Below, one piece after another: positions 1-8,417 of a stretch of DNA of 41,448 bases (position 1 is its first letter; each line of letters begins with the position of its first letter). This DNA comes from Limnoraphis robusta CS-951. GTDB lineage: Bacteria > Cyanobacteriota > Cyanobacteriia > Cyanobacteriales > Microcoleaceae. The position numbers and the translations under genes were made by a program. The DNA is taken from positions 1 through 41,448 of the forward strand of contig NZ_LATL02000083.1 of NCBI RefSeq assembly GCF_000972705.2, written 5' to 3'. Under the pieces are notes generated by a model. The model worked only from the letters and a program-made list of their open reading frames with translations, was not told the DNA's origin and made no database searches.

Positions 1-506
1 TAGATTTTGGCGGAACCAATTTTTGCTCCCTGTTTAATCCAGTCAATGTGCTTGTTGTAGCCAGAATATTTAACAACAATGCGACCTGACAGGGTAACTA
101 AACTCACCTGATTATCTTTTTTCCAGGAATAATCTCGTTGGTAATTGAGGGTGCAGGTTCGGGAAGAAAACTTGCAAGGGTGATCTAACCCCTTAAACAG
201 TTTCTTCGTCTTCCCGTCTTTAATCGCTTGCTGGTTTTGTTTGAATTTTGTCCACTGCGTTTTGTAGGTTGCACCGACTTGGCGAGGGACGTTACACGAC
301 ATCTGGGCAGGAAGCTTAAATAAATCCCTGATGTCGTAATAGACGAGTTTCTGGAGTTTCGTTCCATTACTCAGTTTGTTGTTGGCGTAGGCTACCCGAG
401 AAGCGTAGCTCAGTGCATCCCGATAAGCTAAAGTGACCTGTCTCACAGCTTCTTTTTGCTCTGGAGACAGGTCTAATTTGAACTTGGCGGTCACAACTTG
501 CTTCAC
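1..506 (-). CDS. tnpB: TnpB-type RNA-guided nuclease/transposon protein of an IS200/IS605 element, N-terminal part only
   Basis: An open frame on the minus strand runs from a GTG at 506 off the left window edge with no stop, about 168 codons. It begins VKQVVTAKFKLDLSPEQ and continues with the helical N-terminal block (AYRDALSYASR, DIRDLFKLPAQM) typical of cyanobacterial OrfB/TnpB proteins. The frame stays open upstream of the GTG, so an upstream TTG near 557 is a possible alternative start. The RuvC catalytic residues and zinc ribbon would lie outside the window, so activity cannot be judged. TnpB proteins of this family are RNA-guided DNA nucleases that support the element's persistence; no TnpA is visible beside it. 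The element's left end appears to lie at about 611-660, inside the 3' end of the neighbouring radical SAM gene. Family call is firm, intactness unknown. Confidence 0.8.
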   Translation of the reverse strand, partial: MKQVVTAKFKLDLSPEQKEAVRQVTLAYRDALSYASRVAYANNKLSNGTKLQKLVYYDIRDLFKLPAQMSCNVPRQVGATYKTQWTKFKQNQQAIKDGKTKKLFKGLDHPCKFSSRTCTLNYQRDYSWKKDNQVSLVTLSGRIVVKYSGYNKHIDWIKQGAKIGSAKI

Positions 507-610
507 AGATAAACCTTCACGAAATGTTTTTCTAATTGAACGAAGGTGAAGATGAATTGTCAAGTAGCAATTTTCGGGGCATCGAGCCCCTCAATTGCTG
601 CGCTATTCCT

Positions 611-647
611 CCCCACGCCGTTTCGCTACGCTTCACTGAGCGTGGGG
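611..647. mobile_element. Left-end hairpin of the TnpB element
   Basis: An 8-bp perfect stem, CCCCACGC at 611-618 and GCGTGGGG at 640-647, encloses a 21-nt loop. It lies upstream of the tnpB start, where IS200/IS605-type elements carry a subterminal hairpin at the left end. The stop codon of the radical SAM gene (626-628) sits within the loop. The exact outer boundary of the element cannot be fixed from one copy. Confidence 0.55.
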
Positions 648-2215
648 ACTCCCGCGCTTTCGTTGAGAAATTTCGCCAATGCAATCTCTGAGTCGTTGGA
701 GGAAGCTGTACTCACCATCCCTGAATATTCCCCGTTATAGTTGGTAAATTCAGACGGTGCTCGGCGAATATTAGATAGACGAATTTGCCAGTCGGAAACC
801 TCCTCGTAGGTCAGGTGATGAGTATTGGAAGTTGTTGTCCATACTCCCCAAAGACAGGTATCTTCAAACTGTAGTAATCCTGTCTTGCTTAAGTTGTAGG
901 CTTGCGGAGTTCCGGGCAAGGGGATAATGCTGTAGCAGGAAGTCTGAAATTCCAGATTGGGATTAATCTCTACCAATTCATCCACGAGATCTGCGATCGC
1001 TTCCTCAAGACGTAACAAGTCTTCATGGTCATCATCGGGTAGCCCGATAATGATGCCATAACCAATCACAGGTACACCAGTTCTGACTACAGATTTCATC
1101 AACTCACGATGCTCTTGCCAAGGCAGGAGTTTCTTGTAGGCTTCTCGTCCAAAAACGGGACGTTCGGCAGGGATATAAGCCAAAGGACAACCGACTTTGC
1201 CATCCCAGCCAAACAGTGCTTCAATCAGTTCTTCGTCAGGTCTGAGGTCGGTGCTTTCGTAGTTACGCCCAGCACCGATAGTTGTCTTTCTCAGTTCTAA
1301 ACCATTAGGCCACATGAGAGTTATTCCCATCTCCCGTGCGCCATTGGTAATTTCGATGATCTCTTGTCGCCCTTCAGGAAATAGTCCACGGGCGAGGAAT
1401 TGATCGGACCCGATATTGATCGATCGAGCCCCCGCTTCTTTCTGGATCTCCAACCATTTGAGGGCTGTTTGTGGGGACATTCGCCGAAAGCCTGTGCCGT
1501 AGGTAGGTGTCATACAAAAGTCACAGGTGCGATCGCAACCAATATCCGCTACTACCGAACCGACTGGCACAAATCCTTGGACATTGGGAAGTGTGCCTAA
1601 ACAATCTCGTGCCACCTCTACTGAAGGTAGTGCCCACTCATCTGGAGTTTTGGCTTTAGTCTTCCTGGGATATTGTTTACCATCTGGGAGAATCACACCC
1701 GTGAGTTCTTCTCTAGGGATTCTTCCCAACACATAGTCAAAAATAGCCCAATTTGCTGCCCCTGATTTATCCTGAACAACTGCTGCTGCACCAGCCTTCA
1801 AGTAGTGGTGCGGTTCAGCGAAAGCATCCGAGCCCCCAACAACAACGGGACGACCCCCCTTAGCCAGATGCTCAATCAGCATACAGCTAACTTGACGATC
1901 TTGGGAGAAATTAATTGTAACTCCCCAAGCATCGAATGCGTGAGGATCGAGAGCCGAAATGCTACCTCCTACATAAGTTTTCCGTAGAGTCATCCCTTTC
2001 CAGAAAACTTGCCCAAATTCTTCACTATAATCACCATCTCTGAGGTTGACCAATTGTGCATCAAATCCCCCTGCTTGCAAGTCAGGTATCAAAACTTGCT
2101 TGCTAATTAAAGAACGATTTCTGTACAAAGAAGTCCAATTTTTGCCTTCAGAATCGAATAGTCCTGTTGCTGGAACTTCAACTAATCCAATTGTGGGAGA
2201 TTTTTTCGTTTCCAT
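626..2215 (-). CDS. Radical SAM protein with cobalamin-binding-like N-terminal domain (paralogue 1)
   Basis: 529 residues. The N-terminal ~200 residues resemble the Rossmann-type B12-binding region of B12-dependent radical SAM enzymes, but no DxHxxG base-off motif is visible. The radical SAM core starts with a C-x3-C-x2-C motif (C227, C231, C234; GCDRTCDFC), which binds the [4Fe-4S] cluster used to cleave S-adenosylmethionine. Downstream blocks such as YGTGFRRMSP and YIPAERPVFGREAY are shared with the paralogue at 4187-5731. The substrate is unknown; some cyanobacterial relatives may carry names linked to high-light acclimation, which I cannot verify here. The last residues (GVPTLSEA) and the stop codon are encoded by the adjoining TnpB element end, so the natural C-terminus has been replaced. 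The core is complete and the enzyme may still work. Confidence 0.85.
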   Translation of the reverse strand: METKKSPTIGLVEVPATGLFDSEGKNWTSLYRNRSLISKQVLIPDLQAGGFDAQLVNLRDGDYSEEFGQVFWKGMTLRKTYVGGSISALDPHAFDAWGVTINFSQDRQVSCMLIEHLAKGGRPVVVGGSDAFAEPHHYLKAGAAAVVQDKSGAANWAIFDYVLGRIPREELTGVILPDGKQYPRKTKAKTPDEWALPSVEVARDCLGTLPNVQGFVPVGSVVADIGCDRTCDFCMTPTYGTGFRRMSPQTALKWLEIQKEAGARSINIGSDQFLARGLFPEGRQEIIEITNGAREMGITLMWPNGLELRKTTIGAGRNYESTDLRPDEELIEALFGWDGKVGCPLAYIPAERPVFGREAYKKLLPWQEHRELMKSVVRTGVPVIGYGIIIGLPDDDHEDLLRLEEAIADLVDELVEINPNLEFQTSCYSIIPLPGTPQAYNLSKTGLLQFEDTCLWGVWTTTSNTHHLTYEEVSDWQIRLSNIRRAPSEFTNYNGEYSGMVSTASSNDSEIALAKFLNESAGVPTLSEA

Positions 2216-2495
2216 AGTTCAGGGTAGGTAATTGTAGATTACAGTTAAAACTTTTTAAGGAGCCACACTCCCAATCTTTGGGGCGGAAAGATAAATCGGA
2301 TAACCAACTTTCTATAAATTCAAAGGATAGGTGAAGAAATATGTAAGATGAAAAAGTTTCATATTTTTTTAATATTTTCCTTGCAAAATGATAATGCTAA
2401 ACCAGGGTTAGTTACCCTCTTTATCTGCTTTTCCTTTCTTCGTATGCTAAAACGCTATCGTCCCCTTTTGCTAATTAATCAACTGATATGGCAAA
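2216..2495. other. Spacer between radical SAM 1 and the MscS gene
   Basis: 280 bp of AT-rich sequence upstream of the radical SAM 1 start on the minus strand. It should hold that gene's promoter and leader. A small inverted repeat (AGGGT, 5-nt loop, ACCCT at 2404-2418) could help end the upstream MscS transcript. No riboswitch consensus was recognised. Confidence 0.4.
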
Positions 2496-4082
2496 TTAAT
2501 CTTCGCTACTTTCCCTAGAAGCCGGAACTAGAATTCCTTTTTGCAGCAATACTTTTATAAACATCTTTCGCAGAATACGTTGAATCTGAAGATGCTTTCC
2601 GGGCTTAACTTTTGTCAAGGTTCGCAGCATCAAGTTCGACTCACCTAAAGTTTCTATGCCATCAACTTGGGTCGGTTCGAGGACATCCAAATAGTTGGCT
2701 TTTAAATGTTGTCCGATCTTCTCAATAATTTGATAGACATGACCCAAATTAGCATCGTAAGGTACAACCACTTCTACCAGTGCAAAAATGTACTCTTTGG
2801 AGTAATTGGTAATTGATCCCATCTCGCCATTGCGAATAATCTGTAATTGACCATTGGGATGTCGGATGCGGGTGGTTCTCAGTTCGATCGCTTCTACAAC
2901 ACCCTCTACTACTTTCTCTTCAGCTTTTCCTGCTTCAACATAGTCACCCACTAAATAGTAGTTTTCAAACAGAATAAAAAAGCCGCTAACTATATCGTTA
3001 ATTAGTGCTTGTGCGCCTAAACCCACCGCTATACCAACAATACCGGCACCAGCTAGTATGGGAGCTGGATTAATGTCGAGAGTATAAAGGATGGAAATCC
3101 CGACGGTGAAATAAATTAAGTATTGCAATAAACTGCGAAACAACGGAATCAAAGTTAAGCGTCTGCTTCTTTGGATGTCCGTCAAATTTTGTTCTTTAAA
3201 TACTATTTCTTCAACAACTAAATAAATCACTTCAAAAATCACCTGACTTAAGAATATCATGGCAATGATTTTGATGATTCGCAGACCAAAATCGGACATT
3301 TTGGCAATGGACTCAATCTGTTGAGTGACCAATGTTGCCATACAAACGTAGAGAACAAACTCCAGACACCGCTTTAAAAACGGGATCAAATGTTGTAGGC
3401 GATCATAAAATCTTAATAAGTTATCAGGACTCGAATATCTAACGCTAAGAGCATCGAGAGTATCAACAATTGCTGCAATGGCTTTCAGGATGAGCAATCC
3501 CACCCCAATAATCAAATAAATTCTGAGTCCGATATAGAGATATTCTGAAACAATTACCGGGAGTTTAAGAAACTGACTACAGTTAATAATTACCCAAATC
3601 CAAGTCCCGCCTTTGATTCTTTGATAAAGCGCATTAAAAAAAGCATCAATACTTTCATCATCGGCGGTGCTTTTGTCTATATTCTTGGCGCGAGTGCTGG
3701 CGATCTTCTGGCAATATTGAATAACTTTCAAGCCCAGTGCTGCTACAATAATGATGCCCACACATTTGGCGATTCCGATTCCCAACGTTACCCAAAATCC
3801 TGACGGAATACGGCGAATGAGATCCAGGGTATATTGTTGCAGATCTTCGCCCCGATAGATTAAGAAAACATTGCCAGCCACCACCAAAATACACAGCACA
3901 AAGCCAACAAGCAGCACCACTCCTATCAGGTTCCGCCGCAAAATCCTGATGCGGTTATTCTCAAAATTCAGGATTGAGAATTTGGCCAGGATCTTTAATA
4001 AATTGGCAATCAGCCAAGTGATCAACAAAAAAGTTACAATCACCAAACCGACTTCAGCCAAGATAATTAAGAGGTTGTTCAT
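2496..4082 (-). CDS. MscS-family mechanosensitive ion channel, large form
   Basis: 528 residues with many predicted transmembrane helices in the first ~330 residues, followed by the MscS core. The pore-lining TM3-like helix is the glycine/alanine-rich stretch AGAGIVGIAVGLGAQ, followed by the beta domain with FENYYLVGDYVEAG and a C-terminal alpha/beta domain. Family members open under membrane tension and release solutes during osmotic downshock. It is about twice the length of E. coli MscS because of extra N-terminal helices. It sits between the two radical SAM paralogues on the same strand; the 104-bp spacer after radical SAM 2 contains a hairpin, so co-transcription is uncertain. Family call is firm; gating behaviour or solute preference cannot be inferred. 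Confidence 0.9.
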   Translation of the reverse strand: MNNLLIILAEVGLVIVTFLLITWLIANLLKILAKFSILNFENNRIRILRRNLIGVVLLVGFVLCILVVAGNVFLIYRGEDLQQYTLDLIRRIPSGFWVTLGIGIAKCVGIIIVAALGLKVIQYCQKIASTRAKNIDKSTADDESIDAFFNALYQRIKGGTWIWVIINCSQFLKLPVIVSEYLYIGLRIYLIIGVGLLILKAIAAIVDTLDALSVRYSSPDNLLRFYDRLQHLIPFLKRCLEFVLYVCMATLVTQQIESIAKMSDFGLRIIKIIAMIFLSQVIFEVIYLVVEEIVFKEQNLTDIQRSRRLTLIPLFRSLLQYLIYFTVGISILYTLDINPAPILAGAGIVGIAVGLGAQALINDIVSGFFILFENYYLVGDYVEAGKAEEKVVEGVVEAIELRTTRIRHPNGQLQIIRNGEMGSITNYSKEYIFALVEVVVPYDANLGHVYQIIEKIGQHLKANYLDVLEPTQVDGIETLGESNLMLRTLTKVKPGKHLQIQRILRKMFIKVLLQKGILVPASRESSED

Positions 4083-4134
4083 AATTTTAAGTTGATTATT
4101 CCAATCAATCGGATTGATCGATGAACTTCTGCAT

Positions 4135-4168
4135 TTTCCCCATTCCTGTTTTTCGTTGAATGGGGAAA
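4135..4168 (-). terminator. Hairpin downstream of radical SAM 2
   Basis: An 11-bp perfect inverted repeat (TTTCCCCATTC at 4135-4145 and GAATGGGGAAA at 4158-4168, 12-nt loop) lies just after the stop of the 4187-5731 gene. No clear U-run follows on the minus strand, so it may be an imperfect terminator or an mRNA-stabilising hairpin. Confidence 0.5.
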
Positions 4169-4186
4169 GATGCCAAAACCTTAGAA

Positions 4187-5731
4187 TTATCTCGATTGAC
4201 TGCCGCCGGCCATCTTGGTTAATCCCCCGTGATAGTTGATTAATTTAGATTCCGCTTTGCCGATTTTTGCCAGCCTAAATTGCCACTCGGAAATATCTTC
4301 ATAGCTGAGGTGGTGGGTGTCACAACTTGGAGTCCAGAACCCGCCAATAATCGAAGGATCGTCAAAGCGCAATAAACCCGATTTCCGAATGGTTTCCCCT
4401 TGCGGTGTTCCGGGTATGGGAGAAATCGAATAGGAAGCCACTTGAAATTCTAAATCTGAGTTAATTTCTCTGAGTTGTTGATGGAGTTCTAAAATTGCTT
4501 CTTCAAGACGAAGTAAACTGTCGTGATTATCATCAGGTAAGCCAATAATTAAACCATAAACAATCACCGGAAGACCGACCCGAACAATTGCTTGCATCAT
4601 CTCACAATGCTGTTGCCAAGGAAGAAGTTTAGCGTAGGATTCTCGGCCAAAAACCGGACGTTCGGCGGGAATATAACCCAGAAAACCCCCCGCTTTGCCA
4701 TCCCATCCCCAAAGCGCCTCAATTAATTCCTCATCGGGCGTCAGGTCAGTATGATCGTAGTTGCGTCCTCGTCCCAAAGTTGCTTTTCTCAGTTCCAAAC
4801 CATTGGGCCACAAAAGCGGCATTTCCATTTCTCTCGCGCCTTGGGTAATTTCGAGAACTTCTTCTCGTCCCCCCGGAAACAAAACCCGACCGAGAAATTG
4901 ATCCGAACCCATAACCGTACATTTAGCCCCGGCTTCTTTCTGACGAGCAACCCATTTTAGAGTTGTTTCCGGCGACATTCGACGAAAACCGGTTCCGTAG
5001 GTTGGAGTTTGGCAAAAGTCACATTTGCGATCGCATCCAATATCAGGAAATACCGAACCGATAGGTACTAATTCTTCAATAAAAGGTTCTTCAGAGTATT
5101 CTTCACCCAAACATTGTTTCGCCACTTCCACCGACGGTAGCGCCCATTCATCGGGACTCATCGCTTTAGTGCGGGTAGGATGATAACTACCGTCTGGCAA
5201 AATTACACCTGTGAGATTTTCGCGTGGGGTTTTTCCTAACACATAGTCGAAAATCGGCCAATTAGCGGCGCCGGATTTATCAAGAACAATTGCTGCTGCA
5301 CCTGCTTTCAAGTAATGATCGGGTTCAGCTATGGCATCGGAACCGCCCACAACAACCGATTTTCCTTTGCTCGAAAAATGGGCGATCGCCAAACAAGTAA
5401 CTTCCCGTTCTTGAGTGTAATTAACTGTCACTCCCCAAGCATCGTAAGCTTCTGGATCGACATCAAAAATCCGTCGCCCAACATAAGCTTTGGTGAGATT
5501 CATGCCTTTCCAAGTTACTTCTCCGAAAGGTTCTCGACAATCACCATCTTTGAGATTAACTAATTTTGCATCAAAACCACCCGCTTGCAAATCGGCTATT
5601 AAAACTTGCTTGCTGAGAAGAGTGCTTTTTCTGTACAAAGCGGTCCAATTATTGCCCTCTTCGTCATATAATCCAAGGGCAGGAACTTCAACCAATCCAA
5701 TCGTTGAGACTTTCTCAGATGTGAACGTCAT
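4187..5731 (-). CDS. Radical SAM protein with cobalamin-binding-like N-terminal domain (paralogue 2)
   Basis: 514 residues, alignable by eye over its whole length with the protein at 626-2215. The radical SAM cluster motif is C233, C237, C240 (GCDRKCDFC), followed by TPTYGTGFRRMSP. The N-terminal ~200 residues look like a B12-binding-type fold without DxHxxG. The ending (LTKMAGGSQSR) shows what a normal C-terminus of this family looks like here. It starts 17 nt after the stop of egtD on the same strand, so the two are very probably one transcript. The pairing suggests a role in modifying a histidine betaine-type product or a coordinated stress function, but this is inference. The reaction is unknown. 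Confidence 0.87.
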   Translation of the reverse strand: MTFTSEKVSTIGLVEVPALGLYDEEGNNWTALYRKSTLLSKQVLIADLQAGGFDAKLVNLKDGDCREPFGEVTWKGMNLTKAYVGRRIFDVDPEAYDAWGVTVNYTQEREVTCLAIAHFSSKGKSVVVGGSDAIAEPDHYLKAGAAAIVLDKSGAANWPIFDYVLGKTPRENLTGVILPDGSYHPTRTKAMSPDEWALPSVEVAKQCLGEEYSEEPFIEELVPIGSVFPDIGCDRKCDFCQTPTYGTGFRRMSPETTLKWVARQKEAGAKCTVMGSDQFLGRVLFPGGREEVLEITQGAREMEMPLLWPNGLELRKATLGRGRNYDHTDLTPDEELIEALWGWDGKAGGFLGYIPAERPVFGRESYAKLLPWQQHCEMMQAIVRVGLPVIVYGLIIGLPDDNHDSLLRLEEAILELHQQLREINSDLEFQVASYSISPIPGTPQGETIRKSGLLRFDDPSIIGGFWTPSCDTHHLSYEDISEWQFRLAKIGKAESKLINYHGGLTKMAGGSQSR

Positions 5732-5748
5732 AACAATCCCCCGTAAAT

Positions 5749-6786
5749 TTATACTTTGAACAATCTTAAGTCTTGTTGAGAAAGCTCAACAGGATCGACA
5801 TGAATGTTTGAAGTTTGACAGAGAATCAACCCAAACCACCGTTTGGGATCTGTCCAAATTTTTACCGTTTTCAGGCTCTGCTCCTGGAGTTGTTTTTGCA
5901 AGCTTTCCAAATCAAACTTGCGAGAAATTTCAGTGAGAATCGATTCTCCCTCGGGAAAGAAAACGTTTAAATCTAGGATTTCTAGGGATACCCAGTGACT
6001 CTTTTGACAGCGCAAATACATTTCGATTTCAGCATCCGCTTGATTGTAAATGGCTTGATGGGCGAACAGATTCAAATCAAAATTGCCTTGAAAACGCCAG
6101 TTCAAATGAGAAAGGATATTCAAATTAAAAGCCGCCGTGACTCCCCGACTGTCGTTATAAGCCGGCTCTAATATCTCTTTTGGTTTTTGTAAGTCAACTC
6201 CCAAAAGAAAGTAATCTCCGGGTTGTAAAGTTCGGGAAATTTGACTTAAGAAAACCTCGCATTCTTCGGGATTAAAGTTGCCGAGAGAACTTCCCAAGAA
6301 AAAAATCATGCGCGATGCGACTGGGGTTGATTCTAACTTGGCTAAGGCTTGCTCGTAGGTTCCAATTAATCCCTCAATTGATAAAGTTGGATATTTTTCT
6401 TGGAGCTTGACAACGGTAGATTTGAGAATCCCCCCGCTAACATCAATCGGAATATATTTGCAGCGATCTGTAATTTTTTGGTAAGCCTCTAGCAGAAAAA
6501 GCGTCTTTGTAGAACTGCCGCTTCCCAATTCTACCAGTTCACAATTCCCCGTAATCTGAGCAATTTCATTTGCATATTGCTGCAAAATCAAGGCTTCTGT
6601 TCGAGTAGGATAATATTCTGGTAACTCACAAATCTGTTCAAATAATTCAGAGCCGTGATCGTCGTAAAAATATTTTGCGGGCAAACTCTTAAACTCTTTT
6701 GATAATCCTTGGATAACATCTTCACCCTGCCGGATTATCGATGGATTAGAGTCTTCAAGACTGTGCAGATAAGTTGTGAATTTCAT
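5749..6786 (-). CDS. egtD: L-histidine N-alpha-methyltransferase (EgtD family)
   Basis: 345 residues, about the usual EgtD size. The SAM-binding motif is ELGSGSSTKT (86-95). Residues that bind histidine in mycobacterial EgtD can be placed here: Y41, Y58, N170 in SSLGNFN, Y210, and E286/S288 in ILTEISRKF, with spacing close to the known enzyme. EgtD adds three methyl groups to the alpha-amino group of histidine to make hercynine, the first step toward ergothioneine. No EgtB sulfoxide synthase is present nearby; instead a radical SAM gene follows 17 nt downstream. An upstream 31-bp palindrome at 6902-6932 may be a regulatory site or the end of the previous gene. Function as a histidine methyltransferase is well supported; the final product is not. 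Confidence 0.88.
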   Translation of the reverse strand: MKFTTYLHSLEDSNPSIIRQGEDVIQGLSKEFKSLPAKYFYDDHGSELFEQICELPEYYPTRTEALILQQYANEIAQITGNCELVELGSGSSTKTLFLLEAYQKITDRCKYIPIDVSGGILKSTVVKLQEKYPTLSIEGLIGTYEQALAKLESTPVASRMIFFLGSSLGNFNPEECEVFLSQISRTLQPGDYFLLGVDLQKPKEILEPAYNDSRGVTAAFNLNILSHLNWRFQGNFDLNLFAHQAIYNQADAEIEMYLRCQKSHWVSLEILDLNVFFPEGESILTEISRKFDLESLQKQLQEQSLKTVKIWTDPKRWFGLILCQTSNIHVDPVELSQQDLRLFKV

Positions 6787-6901
6787 GCCCCTTTTTTATC
6801 TTCAAATTTTAGGTACATCCACATTATTTACTGCTTGAATTTTTGCGTCAATACGGTTTCAAAAAAATTCACATTTCCCCAAAACTAGCGCGGTAATAAT
6901 C

Positions 6902-6932
6902 ACTTCAAAATTTTGCAGCAAAATTTTGAAGT
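6902..6932. repeat. Perfect 31-bp palindrome between MscS and egtD
   Basis: Arms ACTTCAAAATTTTGC (6902-6916) and GCAAAATTTTGAAGT (6918-6932) are perfectly complementary around a single central A. It is 74 nt past the stop of the MscS gene at 7006-8133 and 116 nt upstream of the egtD start. It could be a cruciform-forming operator or a transcription end; the one-base loop is too tight for an ordinary terminator hairpin unless it opens at the base. Confidence 0.6.
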
Positions 6933-7005
6933 TGGACTTCATGGCGATCGCGACTTCTTTGAGATCGGGCTGCGCTGGTCGATTCAGAAAATTAAGACAA
7001 CTTAA

Positions 7006-8133
7006 TTAATTGTTGGCAGCTTTCTCGCTTTGTTGTTTGAACTTTTCCGGTTCGGTTCGCAAATCCACATAGAGAAAATCGATTCCCTCGTTTTCCAGGA
7101 TTTCCAGGATAGCTAAGTTCAAGTTTTTCTCCACATCAAAGTAGAGATTTTCATTGTTAACAAAGACGACAATTTTAATCACCCTGGCATTATTTTCAAT
7201 ATTGCTAAACCGAACGATTACTTCTTTTGACAATCCCTCGATTGACTGGGTAGCCTCTTTTATAGTGTCGCAGATTCTTGCGGTTTTCTTTGATGAAATC
7301 CCGTCAATTTTTAGCTGTAAATTTATCCCCCATTTCAACTCACTGCCCGGATTTTGTGACCAGTTTTCTACAATTCCCCCGATCATTTTAGAGTTGGGCA
7401 TTTTCAGGATAGAACCCCACTGATAAACATGAAGCGTCGTCGTTCTAAATCCAATTTTCATAATCTGCACAAAACCGGGAACCCCAACTATCCCTACCCA
7501 ATCCCCTTCCCGATAAAGGTTATCCGAGTAGACAATAACCGTACAAAACCAGTCATATACAATATCTTTGAGCAGCAAACCCAAAGTAATACCTGCACCT
7601 CCGAGTAAACCCACCAACGCCGCCGCCGACTGTCCTAAAAAGATTTCGCTCGCCTTAATTGCAATCACAATAATTGCTGCGGCTTGAAAAATCTTCGGCA
7701 TTAAAGGTCGGAGCAACTCGTCTAGCTCGGTTTCGGTATGTAGGACAACATTAGCAATAATTTGACCGAAGATAGAAGAGGCTCGGTAGACAACGTAAGC
7801 CACAATAAAAACAACAATCAGGGTGAGGGGTCTATTAATGGTTTGGATCAGATTTGGGCCTATTTCCGCCGCCAAAATTTCCTTAACAATCCAAAAGCCA
7901 GCAATCAGAATTAACCAACTTAAAGCGGGTTTGATAATCGCAATTAACTCATCATCAAGTGTCGTTTCCGTTTTACTTGTAAAGCGTTCGATCGTTTTAA
8001 TGACCACTGAAATCAAGAACCGCCTTAAGGTCTGTGTCAGCGTCAAGATAATGATAACTGTAACTATTTTACCGATGGGTATGCCGGAATAGTTGATATT
8101 GATATTTGATAGCGAATTCCAAAGAGCTTCCAT
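7006..8133 (-). CDS. MscS-family mechanosensitive ion channel, small form
   Basis: 375 residues with about four membrane helices, then the MscS core. The pore helix is the segment around SAAALVGLLGGAGITLG, followed by the beta domain with YSDNLYREGDWVGI and GFRTTTLHVYQWGS. This is a different subfamily from the 528-residue MscS protein at 2496-4082, so the two are not a simple tandem duplicate. Members act as tension-gated safety valves in the cytoplasmic membrane. It is the most upstream gene of the minus-strand run that includes egtD and the radical SAM genes, though a palindrome separates it from egtD. Confidence 0.88.
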   Translation of the reverse strand: MEALWNSLSNININYSGIPIGKIVTVIIILTLTQTLRRFLISVVIKTIERFTSKTETTLDDELIAIIKPALSWLILIAGFWIVKEILAAEIGPNLIQTINRPLTLIVVFIVAYVVYRASSIFGQIIANVVLHTETELDELLRPLMPKIFQAAAIIVIAIKASEIFLGQSAAALVGLLGGAGITLGLLLKDIVYDWFCTVIVYSDNLYREGDWVGIVGVPGFVQIMKIGFRTTTLHVYQWGSILKMPNSKMIGGIVENWSQNPGSELKWGINLQLKIDGISSKKTARICDTIKEATQSIEGLSKEVIVRFSNIENNARVIKIVVFVNNENLYFDVEKNLNLAILEILENEGIDFLYVDLRTEPEKFKQQSEKAANN

Positions 8134-8417
8134 AGTTGGGTGAATAAAAAAGAATGAAATGTTGATTTGTTATGTCTATGTCTAACTAATAGACTGATTT
8201 TGCTGGAGTTCCACTAAGTAGATCTGCTTGGCGACAAATATATTGGATACTGCTCCGGGTGAGGAAGGCTCACGCTGATGTGCCAGTAAGCGAGCAGCCT
8301 AGAAAACGGCTCTATGTATTTAACGCTACATAATCATAAGGGAATTTCAGAAAAACGCTTATACCAAAATTCCAAGTTTTTCATCCGCCTTTAGATGGAA
8401 AAATCGCTTATACTTAA
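8134..8417. other. Spacer upstream of MscS and of the broken AraC gene
   Basis: 284 bp. It probably contains the promoter for the small MscS gene on the minus strand. A short hairpin (GTGAG, 5 nt, CTCAC near 8259-8273) is visible. The right half may include decayed N-terminal codons of the AraC-type pseudogene, with TAA at 8415-8417 in its frame. No RNA gene was recognised. Confidence 0.35.

Noticed and set aside
546..740. Plus-strand open frame of 64 codons
   Set aside because: It runs across the TnpB element end and antisense to the radical SAM gene, with no ribosome binding site or conserved pattern.
2216..2495. Cobalamin riboswitch ahead of the B12-type radical SAM gene
   Set aside because: No B12-box-like consensus or matching arrangement of stems was found in the spacer.
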